DNA from: Betaproteobacteria bacterium RIFCSPLOWO2_12_FULL_62_58
GTDB taxonomy: Bacteria > Pseudomonadota > Gammaproteobacteria > Burkholderiales > SG8-41
Assembly: GCA_001772005.1 (NCBI GenBank)
Contig: MERI01000273.1
Location: 1-36,279 of the forward strand
DNA length: 36,279 nucleotides
Direction of reading: 5' to 3'
A model generated the notes under the pieces. It was given only the letters and a program-made list of their open reading frames with translations. It searched no databases and was not told the origin of the DNA. Shown piece by piece: positions 8,945 through 19,064 of this stretch (position 1 is the stretch's first letter; every line of letters begins with the position of its first letter). Both the position numbers and the translations under genes were made by a program.

Positions 8945-9315
8945 GAATCGAAACCTTTGTCGAGGTAGGCGTTGATCGGCAGATCGTCGGTGAGCAATCC
9001 GGCATCGATGTCGGCGATGTCACTGCCATTGCCCGTGTTCATCGTCTGCCAGGCAATCGCGCCGGCAAAGGTGGCGAGCAGTGCTGCAACGAGAACGAGA
9101 GAACGCGCGTTGAGCAGATGGGGCTCGGTAAAGCGCGCCGCCGCATGACCGGTCCACGCCGGAACCCATGCCGCTACAGGCTGCTCCTTATACTGCGACA
9201 AGGCGGTCTTGCGCGCGGTGAGCAACCGCTCACGCGTCGCTTGGTCGAGGTGGTCGGCACCGTAATCGAGGTGCCGGACGATCTTCCTCGCCAGTTCGTG
9301 GTCTGGTTGATTCAT
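8920..9315 (-). CDS. DUF3619 single-pass membrane protein, possible anti-sigma factor
   Basis: A 131-aa protein starting MNQPDHELARK. It has a cytoplasmic-looking N-terminal helical region with an LDQATRERLLTAR motif, one membrane helix near residues 68-88 (SLVLVAALLATFAGAIAW), and a short acidic periplasmic tail (DIADIDAGLLTDDLP). Its ATG overlaps the stop of the sigma-factor gene (ATGA). The single-pass topology and coupling to a sigma factor suggest an anti-sigma or sigma-modulating role. This is inference: no recognised zinc-binding anti-sigma motif (HxxxCxxC) is present. Confidence 0.82.
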   Translation of the reverse strand: MNQPDHELARKIVRHLDYGADHLDQATRERLLTARKTALSQYKEQPVAAWVPAWTGHAAARFTEPHLLNARSLVLVAALLATFAGAIAWQTMNTGNGSDIADIDAGLLTDDLPINAYLDKGFDSWLKRSLR

Positions 9316-9878
9316 AGTTTGATCCCCTGTTTCTGCAGCATCACGGCAAGCGCGTGGGTTGCCCGCGAGCAGTGCGTTTTTACACTCCCCTGCGAGCAAC
9401 CCATGATCTGCGCCGCTTCCGCGACGTCCATTTCCTCCCAGTAACGCAGCAGGAAGGCCTGACGTTGACGGGCCGGCAGTCTTTCCAGCGCTTTTTCAAT
9501 CAAAGCAAGAACTTGCGAGCGTTCGAACTGCGCCGCTGGAGACTCGAAAAATTTGGAGTCGTTTTCGACTTCAAAAGTTTCCAGCGGGTCGTGTTCGTCG
9601 GTGTCGTCGCCGCCGAACAGCGTGGATATCGGCGTGGTCCACAGCGAACGCACCTTCTGGCGGCGGTAGAAGTCGCGAATCGTGTTCTGCAGGATGCGCT
9701 GGAACAGCAGCGGCAATTCCGGAGTGGGGCGCGCCGAGTATTTTTCGCTGAGTTTCAGCATCGCATCCTGCACGATATCCAGCGCCTGGTGATCGTCGCG
9801 AACCGCAAACAACGCCTGCTTGTAAGCGCGGCGCTCTACTTCAGCGAGAAAATCCGCGAGTTCTTTGTAAGTAGCCAG
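9312..9878 (-). CDS. ECF-type RNA polymerase sigma factor, probable CTG start
   Basis: A sigma-70 family (ECF-like) factor. Region 2 is visible as FAVRDDHQALDIVQDAMLKLSEKY. Region 4 is visible as ERLPARQRQAFLLRYWEEMDVAEAAQIMGCSQGSVKTH, a helix-turn-helix for -35 recognition, here broken by description only. An acidic linker lies between them. The first standard start is a TTG at 9812, but the frame continues upstream through 22 codons that read like the family N-terminus (ATYKELADFLAEVERRAYKQA) to a CTG at 9878. AAAGG lies 8 nt before that CTG, and the next in-frame upstream landmark is a stop with no ATG, GTG or TTG between. The 188-aa CTG form is chosen. The gene is divergent from ilvB and coupled to DUF3619. 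Confidence 0.85.
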   Translation of the reverse strand: MATYKELADFLAEVERRAYKQALFAVRDDHQALDIVQDAMLKLSEKYSARPTPELPLLFQRILQNTIRDFYRRQKVRSLWTTPISTLFGGDDTDEHDPLETFEVENDSKFFESPAAQFERSQVLALIEKALERLPARQRQAFLLRYWEEMDVAEAAQIMGCSQGSVKTHCSRATHALAVMLQKQGIKL

Positions 9879-10076
9879 TGGTGTTGCCTTTATGAATTAT
9901 GCGGACCGGTCCCGCGTGCCGCGGCGCAGGACGCTTTCCCCCTTCTCCTCCCCCGATGCCCGTGAGGGCGATTATTGGGGTCGAACGCATCTTAACAAAA
10001 CATTCATGCGGCGCAAGCAAGCCTCGACGCGGACCCGTTTCGTGCGTCTATCATGCTGTTTACAGGGATTTTTTGC

Positions 10077-10105
10077 TTGACCAAAGCACAGCCAACCGGT
10101 AATGT
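10077..10105 (+). promoter_or_regulatory. candidate sigma70 promoter for ilvB
   Basis: TTGACC (10077-10082), a 17-bp spacer and TAATGT (10100-10105), about 32 nt before the ilvB ATG. It lies in the divergent spacer of about 260 bp between the sigma-factor gene and ilvB. No terminator-like hairpin with a U-run was seen in that spacer. Confidence 0.45.
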
Positions 10106-10137
10106 TCCACGTTTCCGGATGTTGGGCGAATGATGCC

Positions 10138-11835
10138 ATGCAATTGACTGGCGCTGAGATCGTGATCCGGTGCCTGCAGGAAGAGGGGGTCGAGTACGTG
10201 TTCGGCTACCCCGGCGGCGCGGTACTGTTCATCTACGACGAGTTGTTCAAGCAGAACAAGGTGAAGCACATTCTTGTGCGCCACGAGCAGGGCGCGGTGC
10301 ATGCCGCTGACGGCTATTCGCGCTCGACCGAAAAGGTGGGGGTTGCCCTGGTGACTTCGGGGCCGGGCGTGACCAACGCCGTTACCGGCATCGCCACCGC
10401 CTACATGGATTCGATCCCGCTGGTGATTCTCACCGGCCAGGTGCCCACCCACGCGATCGGCCAGGACGCGTTCCAGGAGTGCGACACCGTGGGCATCACG
10501 CGCCCCTGCGTCAAGCACAATTTTCTGGTGAAAGACGTGAAGGACATCGCGCCCACCATCAAGAAGGCGTTCTACATCGCCGCGACGGGGCGCCCGGGGC
10601 CGGTGGTGGTCGATATTCCGAAGGACATTACCAGCCACAAAGCCGAGTTCCTTTATCCCGATAAAGTCGCAATGCGCTCGTACAACCCGGTCACCAAGGG
10701 GCATGCCGGACAGATCAAGAAGGCGATCCAGCTTCTGATGGAGGCCAAGCGACCGATGATCTACAGCGGCGGCGGTGTGATCCTCGGCGGCGCCGCGCAG
10801 GAACTGGCGCAACTCGTGCGCCTGCTCGGCTTTCCCTGCACCAACACGCTGATGGGGCTGGGCGGGTATCCGGCGAACGATCCGCAGTTCGTCGGCATGC
10901 TCGGCATGCACGGCACCTACGAGGCCAACATGGCGATGCAGCACTGCGACGTGCTGCTCGCAATCGGGGCGCGCTTCGACGATCGCGTGATCGGGAATCC
11001 CAGGCATTTCTTCGAAGAGCCGCGCGCGATCATCCATATCGACATCGACCCGTCGTCGATCTCCAAGCGCGTCAAGGTCGACATCCCGATCGTCGGCAAC
11101 GTGCGCGAGGTATTGCAGGATCTGATCAAGCAGCTGCAGGCGGGCAAGGGAAAACCGGACCAGGAGGCGCTGAAGACCTGGTGGACGCAGATCGAGCTGT
11201 GGCGCGGTCGCGATTGCCTCAAGTACGACCGCTCGAGCCCGATCGTCAAGCCGCAGTTCGTGATCGAGAAGCTCTACGAGGCCACCAAAGGCGACGCTTT
11301 CATCACCTCCGACGTCGGCCAGCATCAGATGTGGGCGGCGCAGTTCTACAAGTTCAACAAGCCGCGGCGCTGGATCAACTCGGGCGGGCTGGGCACCATG
11401 GGCTTCGGGCTCCCGGCGGCGATGGGCGTGCAACTCGCGCATCCCAAAGCGACGGTGGCGTGCGTGACCGGCGAGGCCAGCATCCAGATGTGCATCCAGG
11501 AACTCTCCACCTGCAAGCAGTACCGGCTGCCGATCAAGATCGTCAACCTCAACAACAAGTACATGGGCATGGTGCGCCAGTGGCAGGAGTTCTTCCACGG
11601 CAACCGCTACGCCGAGTCGTACATGGATGCGCTGCCCGACTTTGTGAAGCTGGCCGAATCGTACGGGCACGTCGGCATGCGCATCGAGAAGCCCGAGGAC
11701 GTGGAGCCGGCGCTGAAGGAAGCGTTCGCGCGCAAGAAGGAACTGGTGTTCATGGATTTCATCACCGACCAGACCGAGAACGTGTTTCCGATGATACCCG
11801 GCGGCAAGGGCCTCTCGGAGATGATCCTGGTATAA
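10138..11835 (+). CDS. ilvB: acetolactate synthase, catalytic large subunit
   Basis: A ThDP-dependent enzyme that condenses two pyruvates, or pyruvate plus 2-oxobutyrate, in the first common step of Val/Leu/Ile synthesis. The 565-aa product begins [17 protein letters not shown]; the open frame starts earlier at 10102, but homology begins here. Visible: the catalytic Glu in [16 protein letters not shown] (E50), the central FAD-type domain, and the C-terminal ThDP domain with GEASIQM then NLNNKYMG. The ThDP motif reads G-E-A rather than the textbook G-D-G, with the NN end intact. It is followed after 8 bp by the regulatory subunit ilvH. The gene could equally be called ilvI. Confidence 0.95.
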   Translation: MQLTGAEIVIRCLQEEGVEYVFGYPGGAVLFIYDELFKQNKVKHILVRHEQGAVHAADGYSRSTEKVGVALVTSGPGVTNAVTGIATAYMDSIPLVILTGQVPTHAIGQDAFQECDTVGITRPCVKHNFLVKDVKDIAPTIKKAFYIAATGRPGPVVVDIPKDITSHKAEFLYPDKVAMRSYNPVTKGHAGQIKKAIQLLMEAKRPMIYSGGGVILGGAAQELAQLVRLLGFPCTNTLMGLGGYPANDPQFVGMLGMHGTYEANMAMQHCDVLLAIGARFDDRVIGNPRHFFEEPRAIIHIDIDPSSISKRVKVDIPIVGNVREVLQDLIKQLQAGKGKPDQEALKTWWTQIELWRGRDCLKYDRSSPIVKPQFVIEKLYEATKGDAFITSDVGQHQMWAAQFYKFNKPRRWINSGGLGTMGFGLPAAMGVQLAHPKATVACVTGEASIQMCIQELSTCKQYRLPIKIVNLNNKYMGMVRQWQEFFHGNRYAESYMDALPDFVKLAESYGHVGMRIEKPEDVEPALKEAFARKKELVFMDFITDQTENVFPMIPGGKGLSEMILV

Positions 11836-11843
11836 CGACAAGC

Positions 11844-13452
<1,609 letters not shown>

Positions 13453-13453
<1 letters not shown>

Positions 13454-13545
13454 GATTGAGGAACGAGGATTGAGGATTGACGGCAGAAACATCGCTACTC
13501 ACTGGCATGCGTTTTACTCGATCCTCGATCCTCGATCCTCAATCC
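13453..13545. repeat. heptad hairpin H4 (GGATTGA / GGATCGA dialect)
   Basis: Left arm at 13453-13480: GGATTGA, GGAACGA, GGATTGA, GGATTGA. Right arm on the opposite strand from 13545 down to 13518: GGATTGA, GGATCGA, GGATCGA, GGATCGA. The 28-bp stem has one mismatch and two positions that would be G-U pairs in RNA. The loop is about 37 nt. The element starts on the last base of the ilvC stop codon and ends one base before the psd ATG. This is the cleanest copy of the family. Confidence 0.9.
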
Positions 13546-13546
13546 T

Positions 13547-14191
13547 ATGAACAGCTACCCCCACCCCATCATCGCGAGGGAAGGCTGGCCGTTTGTCGCG
13601 GTCGCGCTGGCCGCGGCGATTGCCGTGCACTGGCTGGCGGGTGTCTGGTGGGCGGTTCCGCTGTGGTTCGCGACGTTGTTCATGCTGCAGTTCTTCCGCG
13701 ATCCGCCGCGCGCGGTGCCGGCCGATCCGAAAGCGGTGCTGTCGCCGGCGGATGGCCGTATTGTCACGGTGGAGCGCGCGCAGGATCCCTATCTCAACCG
13801 CGATGCGCTCAAGATGAGCGTGTTCATGAACGTGTTCAACGTGCACTCCAACCGCAGCCCCGTCGACGGCGAGATTCGCAGCAAGTGGTATCATGCGGGC
13901 AAATTTTTCAATGCCGCGCTGTCGAAGGCATCGCTGGAGAACGAGAGAGCCGCGCTGTGGATCAGGACGCCGGAAGGCGCTGATATCACCTGCGTGCAGG
14001 TCGCGGGACTGATCGCCCGGCGCGTCCTGTGCTATGCCACGACCGGCCAGCGGCTGGCGCGCGGCGAGCGCTATGGCTTCATCCGCTTCGGTTCGCGTGT
14101 CGACCTTTATCTGCCGCCCGCCGCAGTGCCGAGGGCCACCGTCGGCGACAAGGTATATGCAACGGAGACGGTGCTGGCGGAGTTGCCGTGA
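13547..14191 (+). CDS. psd: phosphatidylserine decarboxylase proenzyme (short type)
   Basis: Decarboxylates phosphatidylserine to phosphatidylethanolamine at the inner membrane. At 214 aa it is of the short, archaeal-type form. Visible: an N-terminal hydrophobic stretch of about residues 15-50, the LSPADGRI segment (about 65-72), [16 protein letters not shown] (about 93-108) and the self-cleavage site G182-S183 in RFGSRVD, whose Ser becomes the pyruvoyl group. The ATG directly follows the right arm of hairpin H4, and no Shine-Dalgarno is visible. It is paired with pssA downstream. Confidence 0.93.
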   Translation: MNSYPHPIIAREGWPFVAVALAAAIAVHWLAGVWWAVPLWFATLFMLQFFRDPPRAVPADPKAVLSPADGRIVTVERAQDPYLNRDALKMSVFMNVFNVHSNRSPVDGEIRSKWYHAGKFFNAALSKASLENERAALWIRTPEGADITCVQVAGLIARRVLCYATTGQRLARGERYGFIRFGSRVDLYLPPAAVPRATVGDKVYATETVLAELP

Positions 14192-14193
14192 TG

Positions 14194-14280
14194 GTGAGCG
14201 GTAAGCGGCAAGCGGTAAGAAGCAGGCGGATTATCGCGCCGCATGAGTCCTGCCGCTCACCGCTCAGCGCTTACCGCTGA
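14194..14280. repeat. heptad hairpin H5 (GTAAGCG / GTGAGCG dialect)
   Basis: Left arm at 14194-14221: GTGAGCG, GTAAGCG, GCAAGCG, GTAAGAA, two bases after the psd stop. Right arm on the opposite strand from 14280: a partial TCAGCG, then GTAAGCG, CTGAGCG, GTGAGCG. The loop is about 32 nt. It ends 8 nt before the pssA ATG. Same dialect as H1, which lies more than 10 kb away. Confidence 0.85.
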
Positions 14281-14288
14281 CCCGACCC

Positions 14289-15116
14289 ATGTACGACCCG
14301 AGAGAAAGTAAACTCTTCATCAAGTCCCGCTTCGGGCGGCGCGGCATCTACTGGTTGCCCAACCTGTTCACGATCGTCGCGCTGTTTGCCGGGTTCTACG
14401 CCATCGTGCAGGCGATGAGCGGGCGCTTCGAGCAGGCGGCGATCGCGATTTTCGTGGCGCTGGTGTTCGACGGGCTGGACGGCCGCGTGGCGCGGCTCAC
14501 GCACACGCAGAGCGCGTTCGGCGCGGAGCTCGACAGCCTGTCCGACATGGTTTCTTTCGGCGTCGCGCCGGCGCTGGTGGTGTACGTGTGGGCGTTGAAG
14601 GACTTCGCGGCGATGAAGAGCATGGCGATGTTGGGGCCCTGGCTTTCGACCAAGCTGGGCTGGATCGCGGCTTTCGTCTACTGCGCGTGCGCCGCGCTGC
14701 GGCTGGCGCGCTTCAATACGACGCTGGAGCTCGGCGACAAGCGCTTCTTCCAGGGCCTGCCGAGTCCGGCTGCCGCGTGCCTGGTCGCGGGCCTGGTGTG
14801 GGCGATGAACGAGTATCAAATCAAGGGCGCCGACGTGCGGTGGCTGGCGTGGGCGCTCACGATGTTCGCCGGTCTCACCATGGTCACCAACCTCAAGTTC
14901 TACAGCGGCAAGGACATCAATCTGCGCAAGAGCGTGCCGTTCTCGGTGGTCGTGGCGATCGCGATGGGCATGGTGTTCCTGCTCACCTTCTCGAGCACGT
15001 TGCCGGAAATGCTGTTCATTCTTTTTGCAGGCTACGGCTGCTCGGGTTATGTGATCTGGGTGTGGGAGACGATCAAGGGCCGGTCGGACGGGTCGCCGCC
15101 CGCAACACCCGCCTGA
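14289..15116 (+). CDS. pssA: CDP-diacylglycerol-serine O-phosphatidyltransferase
   Basis: Makes phosphatidylserine from CDP-diacylglycerol and serine in the inner membrane, supplying Psd. The 275-aa product has the full CDP-alcohol phosphatidyltransferase motif: D61, D64-G65, A68-R69, then G78, D82 and D86. Several membrane helices follow (about 95-112, 125-145, 160-180, 195-215, 225-255). The next enzyme in the pathway, Psd, is encoded immediately upstream. The ATG lies 8 nt after hairpin H5, and no clear Shine-Dalgarno is seen in CCGACCC before the start. Confidence 0.94.
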   Translation: MYDPRESKLFIKSRFGRRGIYWLPNLFTIVALFAGFYAIVQAMSGRFEQAAIAIFVALVFDGLDGRVARLTHTQSAFGAELDSLSDMVSFGVAPALVVYVWALKDFAAMKSMAMLGPWLSTKLGWIAAFVYCACAALRLARFNTTLELGDKRFFQGLPSPAAACLVAGLVWAMNEYQIKGADVRWLAWALTMFAGLTMVTNLKFYSGKDINLRKSVPFSVVVAIAMGMVFLLTFSSTLPEMLFILFAGYGCSGYVIWVWETIKGRSDGSPPATPA

Positions 15117-15137
15117 CCGGCATGCGGCCTCTGCTAC

Positions 15138-15166
15138 TTGCGCCCTGTCTAAAAAGACTTTATATT
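15138..15166 (+). promoter_or_regulatory. candidate promoter for the leuA leader
   Basis: TTGCGC (15138-15143), a 17-bp spacer and TATATT (15161-15166). The predicted transcription start would be only a few bases before the possible leader-peptide ATG at 15175. A second -10-like TATACT at 15265-15270 has no good -35 partner. Confidence 0.35.
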
Positions 15167-15174
15167 TGTCCATC

Positions 15175-15261
15175 ATGAATCGCTCCGGTCAAACCAGATT
15201 TGTTGACCTTCCTGCCGGCCTCCCGCTGGCCGGCCTGCTGCTGCGCGTTCGCGCGCGCTGA
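15175..15261 (+). CDS. possible leucine-rich leader peptide before leuA
   Basis: A 28-codon frame in the 269-bp spacer between pssA and leuA begins MNRSGQTRF and continues into a Leu-rich tail with six Leu codons, including three in a row (GLLLRVRAR) just before the stop. Potential RNA pairings: GCCGGC 15214-15219 with 15229-15234; CCGGG 15291-15295 with CCCGG 15308-15312; and a competing pairing of CCGGCC 15230-15235 with GGCCGG 15289-15294. This resembles a leu attenuator. However, no U-run follows the last hairpin, no strong Shine-Dalgarno is seen, and a GC-rich sequence makes such pairings easy. Speculative. Confidence 0.35.
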   Translation: MNRSGQTRFVDLPAGLPLAGLLLRVRAR

Positions 15262-15385
15262 CACTATACTTCCACAACTTGTTGTTTCGGCCGGGTGCAG
15301 ATAATCGCCCGGGAGTGACTACAGCTTTATCCGTTCGCGGCGCGCAATGCCGCCGGGACGGCCGGAATCAGGATTGGAGACCATC

Positions 15386-16927
15386 ATGGCCAAGGAAAAA
15401 TTGATCGTATTCGATACCACGATGCGCGATGGCGAGCAAAGTCCCGGCGCGTCGATGACCAAAGAAGAGAAAATTCGCATCGGGCGTCAGCTCGAGCGCA
15501 TGCGGGTGGACGTGATCGAAGCCGGGTTCCCGGCGGCGAGCGACGGCGATTTCGACGCGGTGCAGGCGGTCGCGAAAATCGTCAAGGACAGCACGGTGTG
15601 CGGCCTGGCGCGCGCCAACGAGAAGGACATCCAGCGATGCGGCGAGGCGGTGCGGGTGGCCAGGTCGCCGCGCGTGCACACCTTCATTGCGACTTCCCCG
15701 ATCCATATGGAGAAGAAGTTAAGAATGGAGCCGTCGCAGGTGATCGCGCAGGCGGTGCGCGCGGTGAAGTGGGCGCGCGAGTACACCGACAACGTTGAAT
15801 TCTCGCCGGAAGACGCGGGACGCTCCGACATCGATTTTCTGTGCCGCATCCTGGAGCAGGTGATCAAGGCCGGCGCCACCACCATCAACATTCCGGACAC
15901 GGTGGGCTACACGTTGCCCGACGCGTTCGGAGGCTTGATCCGCAGCCTGCGCGAGCGCGTTCCCAATTCCGACAAAGTCGTATGGTCGGTCCACTGTCAC
16001 AACGATTTGGGGCTGGCGGTCGCCAATTCGCTGTCCGCGGTATTGAACGGCGCGCGCCAGGTCGAGTGCACGGTCAATGGCCTGGGCGAGCGCGCCGGGA
16101 ACGCCTCGCTCGAGGAAATCGTGATGGCGGTGCGCACGCGCCAGGACGTGTTTCCGTGCGACACCCATATCGACGCCACGCAGATCGTGCCGGCTTCAAG
16201 GCTGGTATCGGGCATCACTGGTTTTCCGGTGCAGCCCAACAAGGCGATCGTCGGCGCCAACGCGTTCGCGCACGAGGCCGGCATTCACCAGGACGGCGTG
16301 CTCAAAAGCCGTGATACCTACGAAATCATGCGCGCCCAGGATGTCGGCTGGATCGCCAACAAACTGGTGCTCGGCAAACACAGCGGGCGCAACGCCTTCA
16401 AGGTGCGGCTCTCCGAGCTCGGCATCGTGATCGAATCGGAGGAGGCGCTCAACGCCGCGTTCAAGCGCTTCAAGGATCTCGCCGACAAGAAGCACGAGAT
16501 TTTCGACGAGGACTTGCAGGCGCTGATCAGCGAAGAGGCGAGCGACCACCTCGAGAACGAGCATTATCACCTGGTGGCGCTGACCGCGCATTCGGAAACC
16601 GGCGAGTCGCCGTTCGCCAAGATCGTGGTGACCGAGGACGGCAGGGAAAGGAGCGCCGAAGCGCAGGGCAGCGGGCCGGTCGACGCCTCGTTCAAGGCGA
16701 TCGAGAGCATCGTGAAAAGCGGTGCGGAACTCCTGCTTTACTCCGTCAACAACATCACGAGCGGCACCGACTCACAGGGAGAAGTGACGGTGCGGCTGTC
16801 AAAAAGCGGGCGTATCGTCAACGGGCAGGGCGCGGATACCGACATCGTGGTGGCCTCCGCCAAGGCCTATATCAACGCGCTCAACAAGCTGCATTCGAAA
16901 CTGGAGCGGCTGAATCCGCAGGTCTGA
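15386..16927 (+). CDS. leuA: 2-isopropylmalate synthase
   Basis: Condenses 2-oxoisovalerate with acetyl-CoA, the committed step of leucine synthesis. The 513-aa product starts [18 protein letters not shown], with GGAG 7 nt upstream; the frame extends 13 codons further, but homology begins here. The DRE-TIM metallolyase core is seen as [12 protein letters not shown] (about residues 10-21), the metal-binding [13 protein letters not shown], and NGLGERAGN. The C-terminal regulatory dimer domain, which binds leucine, spans roughly residues 390-505. It uses the product of the ilvBHC branch, whose genes lie upstream. A 19-unit heptad array begins 6 bp after its stop. Confidence 0.97.
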   Translation: MAKEKLIVFDTTMRDGEQSPGASMTKEEKIRIGRQLERMRVDVIEAGFPAASDGDFDAVQAVAKIVKDSTVCGLARANEKDIQRCGEAVRVARSPRVHTFIATSPIHMEKKLRMEPSQVIAQAVRAVKWAREYTDNVEFSPEDAGRSDIDFLCRILEQVIKAGATTINIPDTVGYTLPDAFGGLIRSLRERVPNSDKVVWSVHCHNDLGLAVANSLSAVLNGARQVECTVNGLGERAGNASLEEIVMAVRTRQDVFPCDTHIDATQIVPASRLVSGITGFPVQPNKAIVGANAFAHEAGIHQDGVLKSRDTYEIMRAQDVGWIANKLVLGKHSGRNAFKVRLSELGIVIESEEALNAAFKRFKDLADKKHEIFDEDLQALISEEASDHLENEHYHLVALTAHSETGESPFAKIVVTEDGRERSAEAQGSGPVDASFKAIESIVKSGAELLLYSVNNITSGTDSQGEVTVRLSKSGRIVNGQGADTDIVVASAKAYINALNKLHSKLERLNPQV

Positions 16928-16932
16928 CAGCA

Positions 16933-17065
16933 GGATTGAGGATCGAGGATCGAGGATCAAGGATCGAGGATCAAGGATCGAGGATCGAGGATCGAGGATC
17001 GAGGATAGAGGATAGAGGATAGAGGATAGAGGATAGAGGATAGAGGATAGAGGATAGAGGATAGA
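16933..17065. repeat. 19-unit tandem heptad array H7 (GGATCGA / GGATAGA)
   Basis: Nineteen uninterrupted 7-bp units. Units 1-10 are GGATTGA, GGATCGA or GGATCAA variants; units 11-19 (17003-17065) are nine identical GGATAGA. The period holds without a slip over 133 bp. Unlike the other loci there is no inverted second arm. It lies between the convergent ends of leuA and the CK2-BON gene. The unit is the same dialect as hairpin H4. Spacers are absent, so it is not a CRISPR. Confidence 0.95.
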
Positions 17066-17112
17066 GGCAGGGAGCAGTGCAGCGCCTCGCGGTTCATGCG
17101 GACGGCACGCCG

Positions 17113-17946
17113 TCAGTTGTCGATATGGTAAGGGGAACGCCCCGCGGCGTTGCGGAGCTGGTTGACGACGTCCTTTACGCCGCGCACGTTGGCGGCAACG
17201 TCGACCGCGTCCTGTGCTTCGAGGCCGGATTCAAGTATGCCGGACAATGTGACGCGGCCCTGGTCAGCCTCGATGGAGATCACCATTTTCGCCGTGCGTG
17301 GATCCTGGCGCAGCGCCGCAACGACATGCGTCTGCAGCGCGAGGTTGCTGAACATTTGCATTGACGCGGGCGTTTCCTGGAAGGCGCGATCGTCGAGCAG
17401 ATTGATAACCTCTTCCACGCATTCATCGATCGCCAGCCGTTCGGTGTTGAGCACGAGATCATAGTTTTCGGAATCCTGCCACTTGACGCCGAAATGCCGG
17501 CGCGTGATGGCAGCGTGCGCCTCTTCACTCAGCCTGATCTCGCTCTCGACGAGGGTCCGGTCATCGGTGTTGAGGCGTTCCATCATGCGCTCGATTCGAA
17601 GTTGGAGCGGCGCGCAAACGCGGATGCAGACGACATGTGGAATGGGCCGCAACAGGTGCGCGGCCCCCCAGCCACGAATTACCGCCACCTGCCCGCTTTC
17701 CGCGAGCTGAAAGGTTTCGTCTGCGGTATAAATGGATAAGCTCGTCTTATCGGTCGTCAGGCGCTCCCAGATGCCCGCTTTACCTTCGAGGAAGCGGATG
17801 ACATGGCTTTTTCTGAGGCGCATCTTGTTGGCGAGCTGGTCGATGATCTCGTGATGGACGACCCGCTTGCCGAGGCGTTCGGAGAGCTGCGCGGCAACGT
17901 CTCTGCCGAGCGAGCCCATTTCACGAGTCATGGCGATTAGTGGCAT
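17113..17946 (-). CDS. cytidylate-kinase-like protein fused to a BON domain
   Basis: A 277-aa protein. Residues about 3-185 resemble the cytidylate kinase-like (CK2/AAK6) family: IAMTREMGSLGRDVAAQLSERLG as a variant P-loop region, VVHHEIIDQLA, then VAVIRGWGAAHLLR and an RIERMMERL lid-like helix. Residues about 203-266 form a BON domain with alternating strands and a conserved Gly (GRVTLSGILESGLEAQDAV). BON domains usually bind lipid or membrane and are normally secreted. No signal peptide is present, so this copy is probably cytoplasmic. The start is the ATG at 17946 with GGGGAG upstream; the REP-like element A1 lies just before that. Substrate unknown. Confidence 0.82.
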   Translation of the reverse strand: MPLIAMTREMGSLGRDVAAQLSERLGKRVVHHEIIDQLANKMRLRKSHVIRFLEGKAGIWERLTTDKTSLSIYTADETFQLAESGQVAVIRGWGAAHLLRPIPHVVCIRVCAPLQLRIERMMERLNTDDRTLVESEIRLSEEAHAAITRRHFGVKWQDSENYDLVLNTERLAIDECVEEVINLLDDRAFQETPASMQMFSNLALQTHVVAALRQDPRTAKMVISIEADQGRVTLSGILESGLEAQDAVDVAANVRGVKDVVNQLRNAAGRSPYHIDN

Positions 17947-17959
17947 AACAGACTCCCCC

Positions 17960-17993
17960 AGGAGTTTGTCGGACTTAGGTCGGACCAACTCCT
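17960..17993. repeat. REP-like palindrome, subtype A, copy 1
   Basis: A 34-bp inverted repeat with arms AGGAGTTTGTCGGAC and its imperfect complement (13 of 15 match) around TTAG. It lies directly upstream of the ribosome-binding site of the CK2-BON gene and 6 bp from subtype B copy 1. Confidence 0.85.
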
Positions 17994-17999
17994 AATGTT

Positions 18000-18035
18000 A
18001 GCAGCCTGTCGGATGCCTAAGCCCGACAGGCTGCT
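18000..18035. repeat. REP-like palindrome, subtype B, copy 1
   Basis: A 36-bp palindrome with perfect 13-bp arms AGCAGCCTGTCGG / CCGACAGGCTGCT and a 10-nt loop containing CTAAG, flanked by TA on both sides. Its arm differs from subtype A (AGGAGTTTGTCGG) at three positions, so the two are probably related. Confidence 0.88.
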
Positions 18036-18147
18036 AGTTGTTGAACCGTGTCATTCAGCATAATACTCCGGGCCGGTTTGTATATTTTCTGGGCTGGCGT
18101 TATCTTACCTAAAGCAGGGCCTGCGCCTGTCGCGCCGCCCGAAACAC

Positions 18148-18348
18148 ATGGCAAAGTGGTTGATTACTATCGGGATAATCCTCGTCGTACTGGGGCTACT
18201 ATGGCCGCTGCTGGCCAAGCTCGGTCTTGGCAGTCTGCCCGGCGATCTCAAGATCGAGCGCAAGGGTTTCACCTTCTATTTTCCCATTACCACGAGCATC
18301 ATCGTCTCGGCCGTGATCACGCTGGTCCTGTGGATTTTCCGGCGTTAG
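18148..18348 (+). CDS. DUF2905 small membrane protein
   Basis: A 66-aa protein with two membrane helices (about residues 4-24 and 46-64) joined by the family hallmark LPGDLKIERKGFTFYFP. This matches DUF2905 in length and pattern. Function unknown; it is presumed to be an inner-membrane protein. It is transcribed away from the CK2-BON gene, with the two REP-like palindromes in the shared upstream region, and ends 33 bp from the convergent wrbA-like gene. The ribosome-binding site before the ATG is weak. Confidence 0.88.
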   Translation: MAKWLITIGIILVVLGLLWPLLAKLGLGSLPGDLKIERKGFTFYFPITTSIIVSAVITLVLWIFRR

Positions 18349-18381
18349 CCGGCGCCCGTCGCTCCACGCGCACATAGGCGA

Positions 18382-19011
<630 letters not shown>

Positions 19012-19013
19012 CT

Positions 19014-19047
19014 AGGAGTTTGTCGGACTTAGCCCCGACAAACTCCT
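19014..19047. repeat. REP-like palindrome, subtype A, copy 2
   Basis: A 34-bp palindrome with perfect 13-bp arms AGGAGTTTGTCGG / CCGACAAACTCCT and loop ACTTAGCC. It lies in the wrbA/yihY divergent spacer, ending 5 nt before the GAAGGA ribosome-binding site of yihY. Confidence 0.9.
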
Positions 19048-19064
19048 GGGCCGAAGGAACGATC

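Noticed and set aside
10053..10133. 26-codon frame before ilvB as an attenuation leader
   Set aside because: It has no run of Ile, Val or Leu codons and no terminator or antiterminator pairing; probably chance.
16933..17065. Regular repeat resembling a CRISPR array
   Set aside because: The 7-bp units are contiguous with no spacers; CRISPR repeats are 23-47 bp with unique spacers. No cas gene is present.
18048..18377. 109-codon frame overlapping the DUF2905 gene
   Set aside because: DUF2905 in the other frame is a clear family match; this frame has no coding signal.
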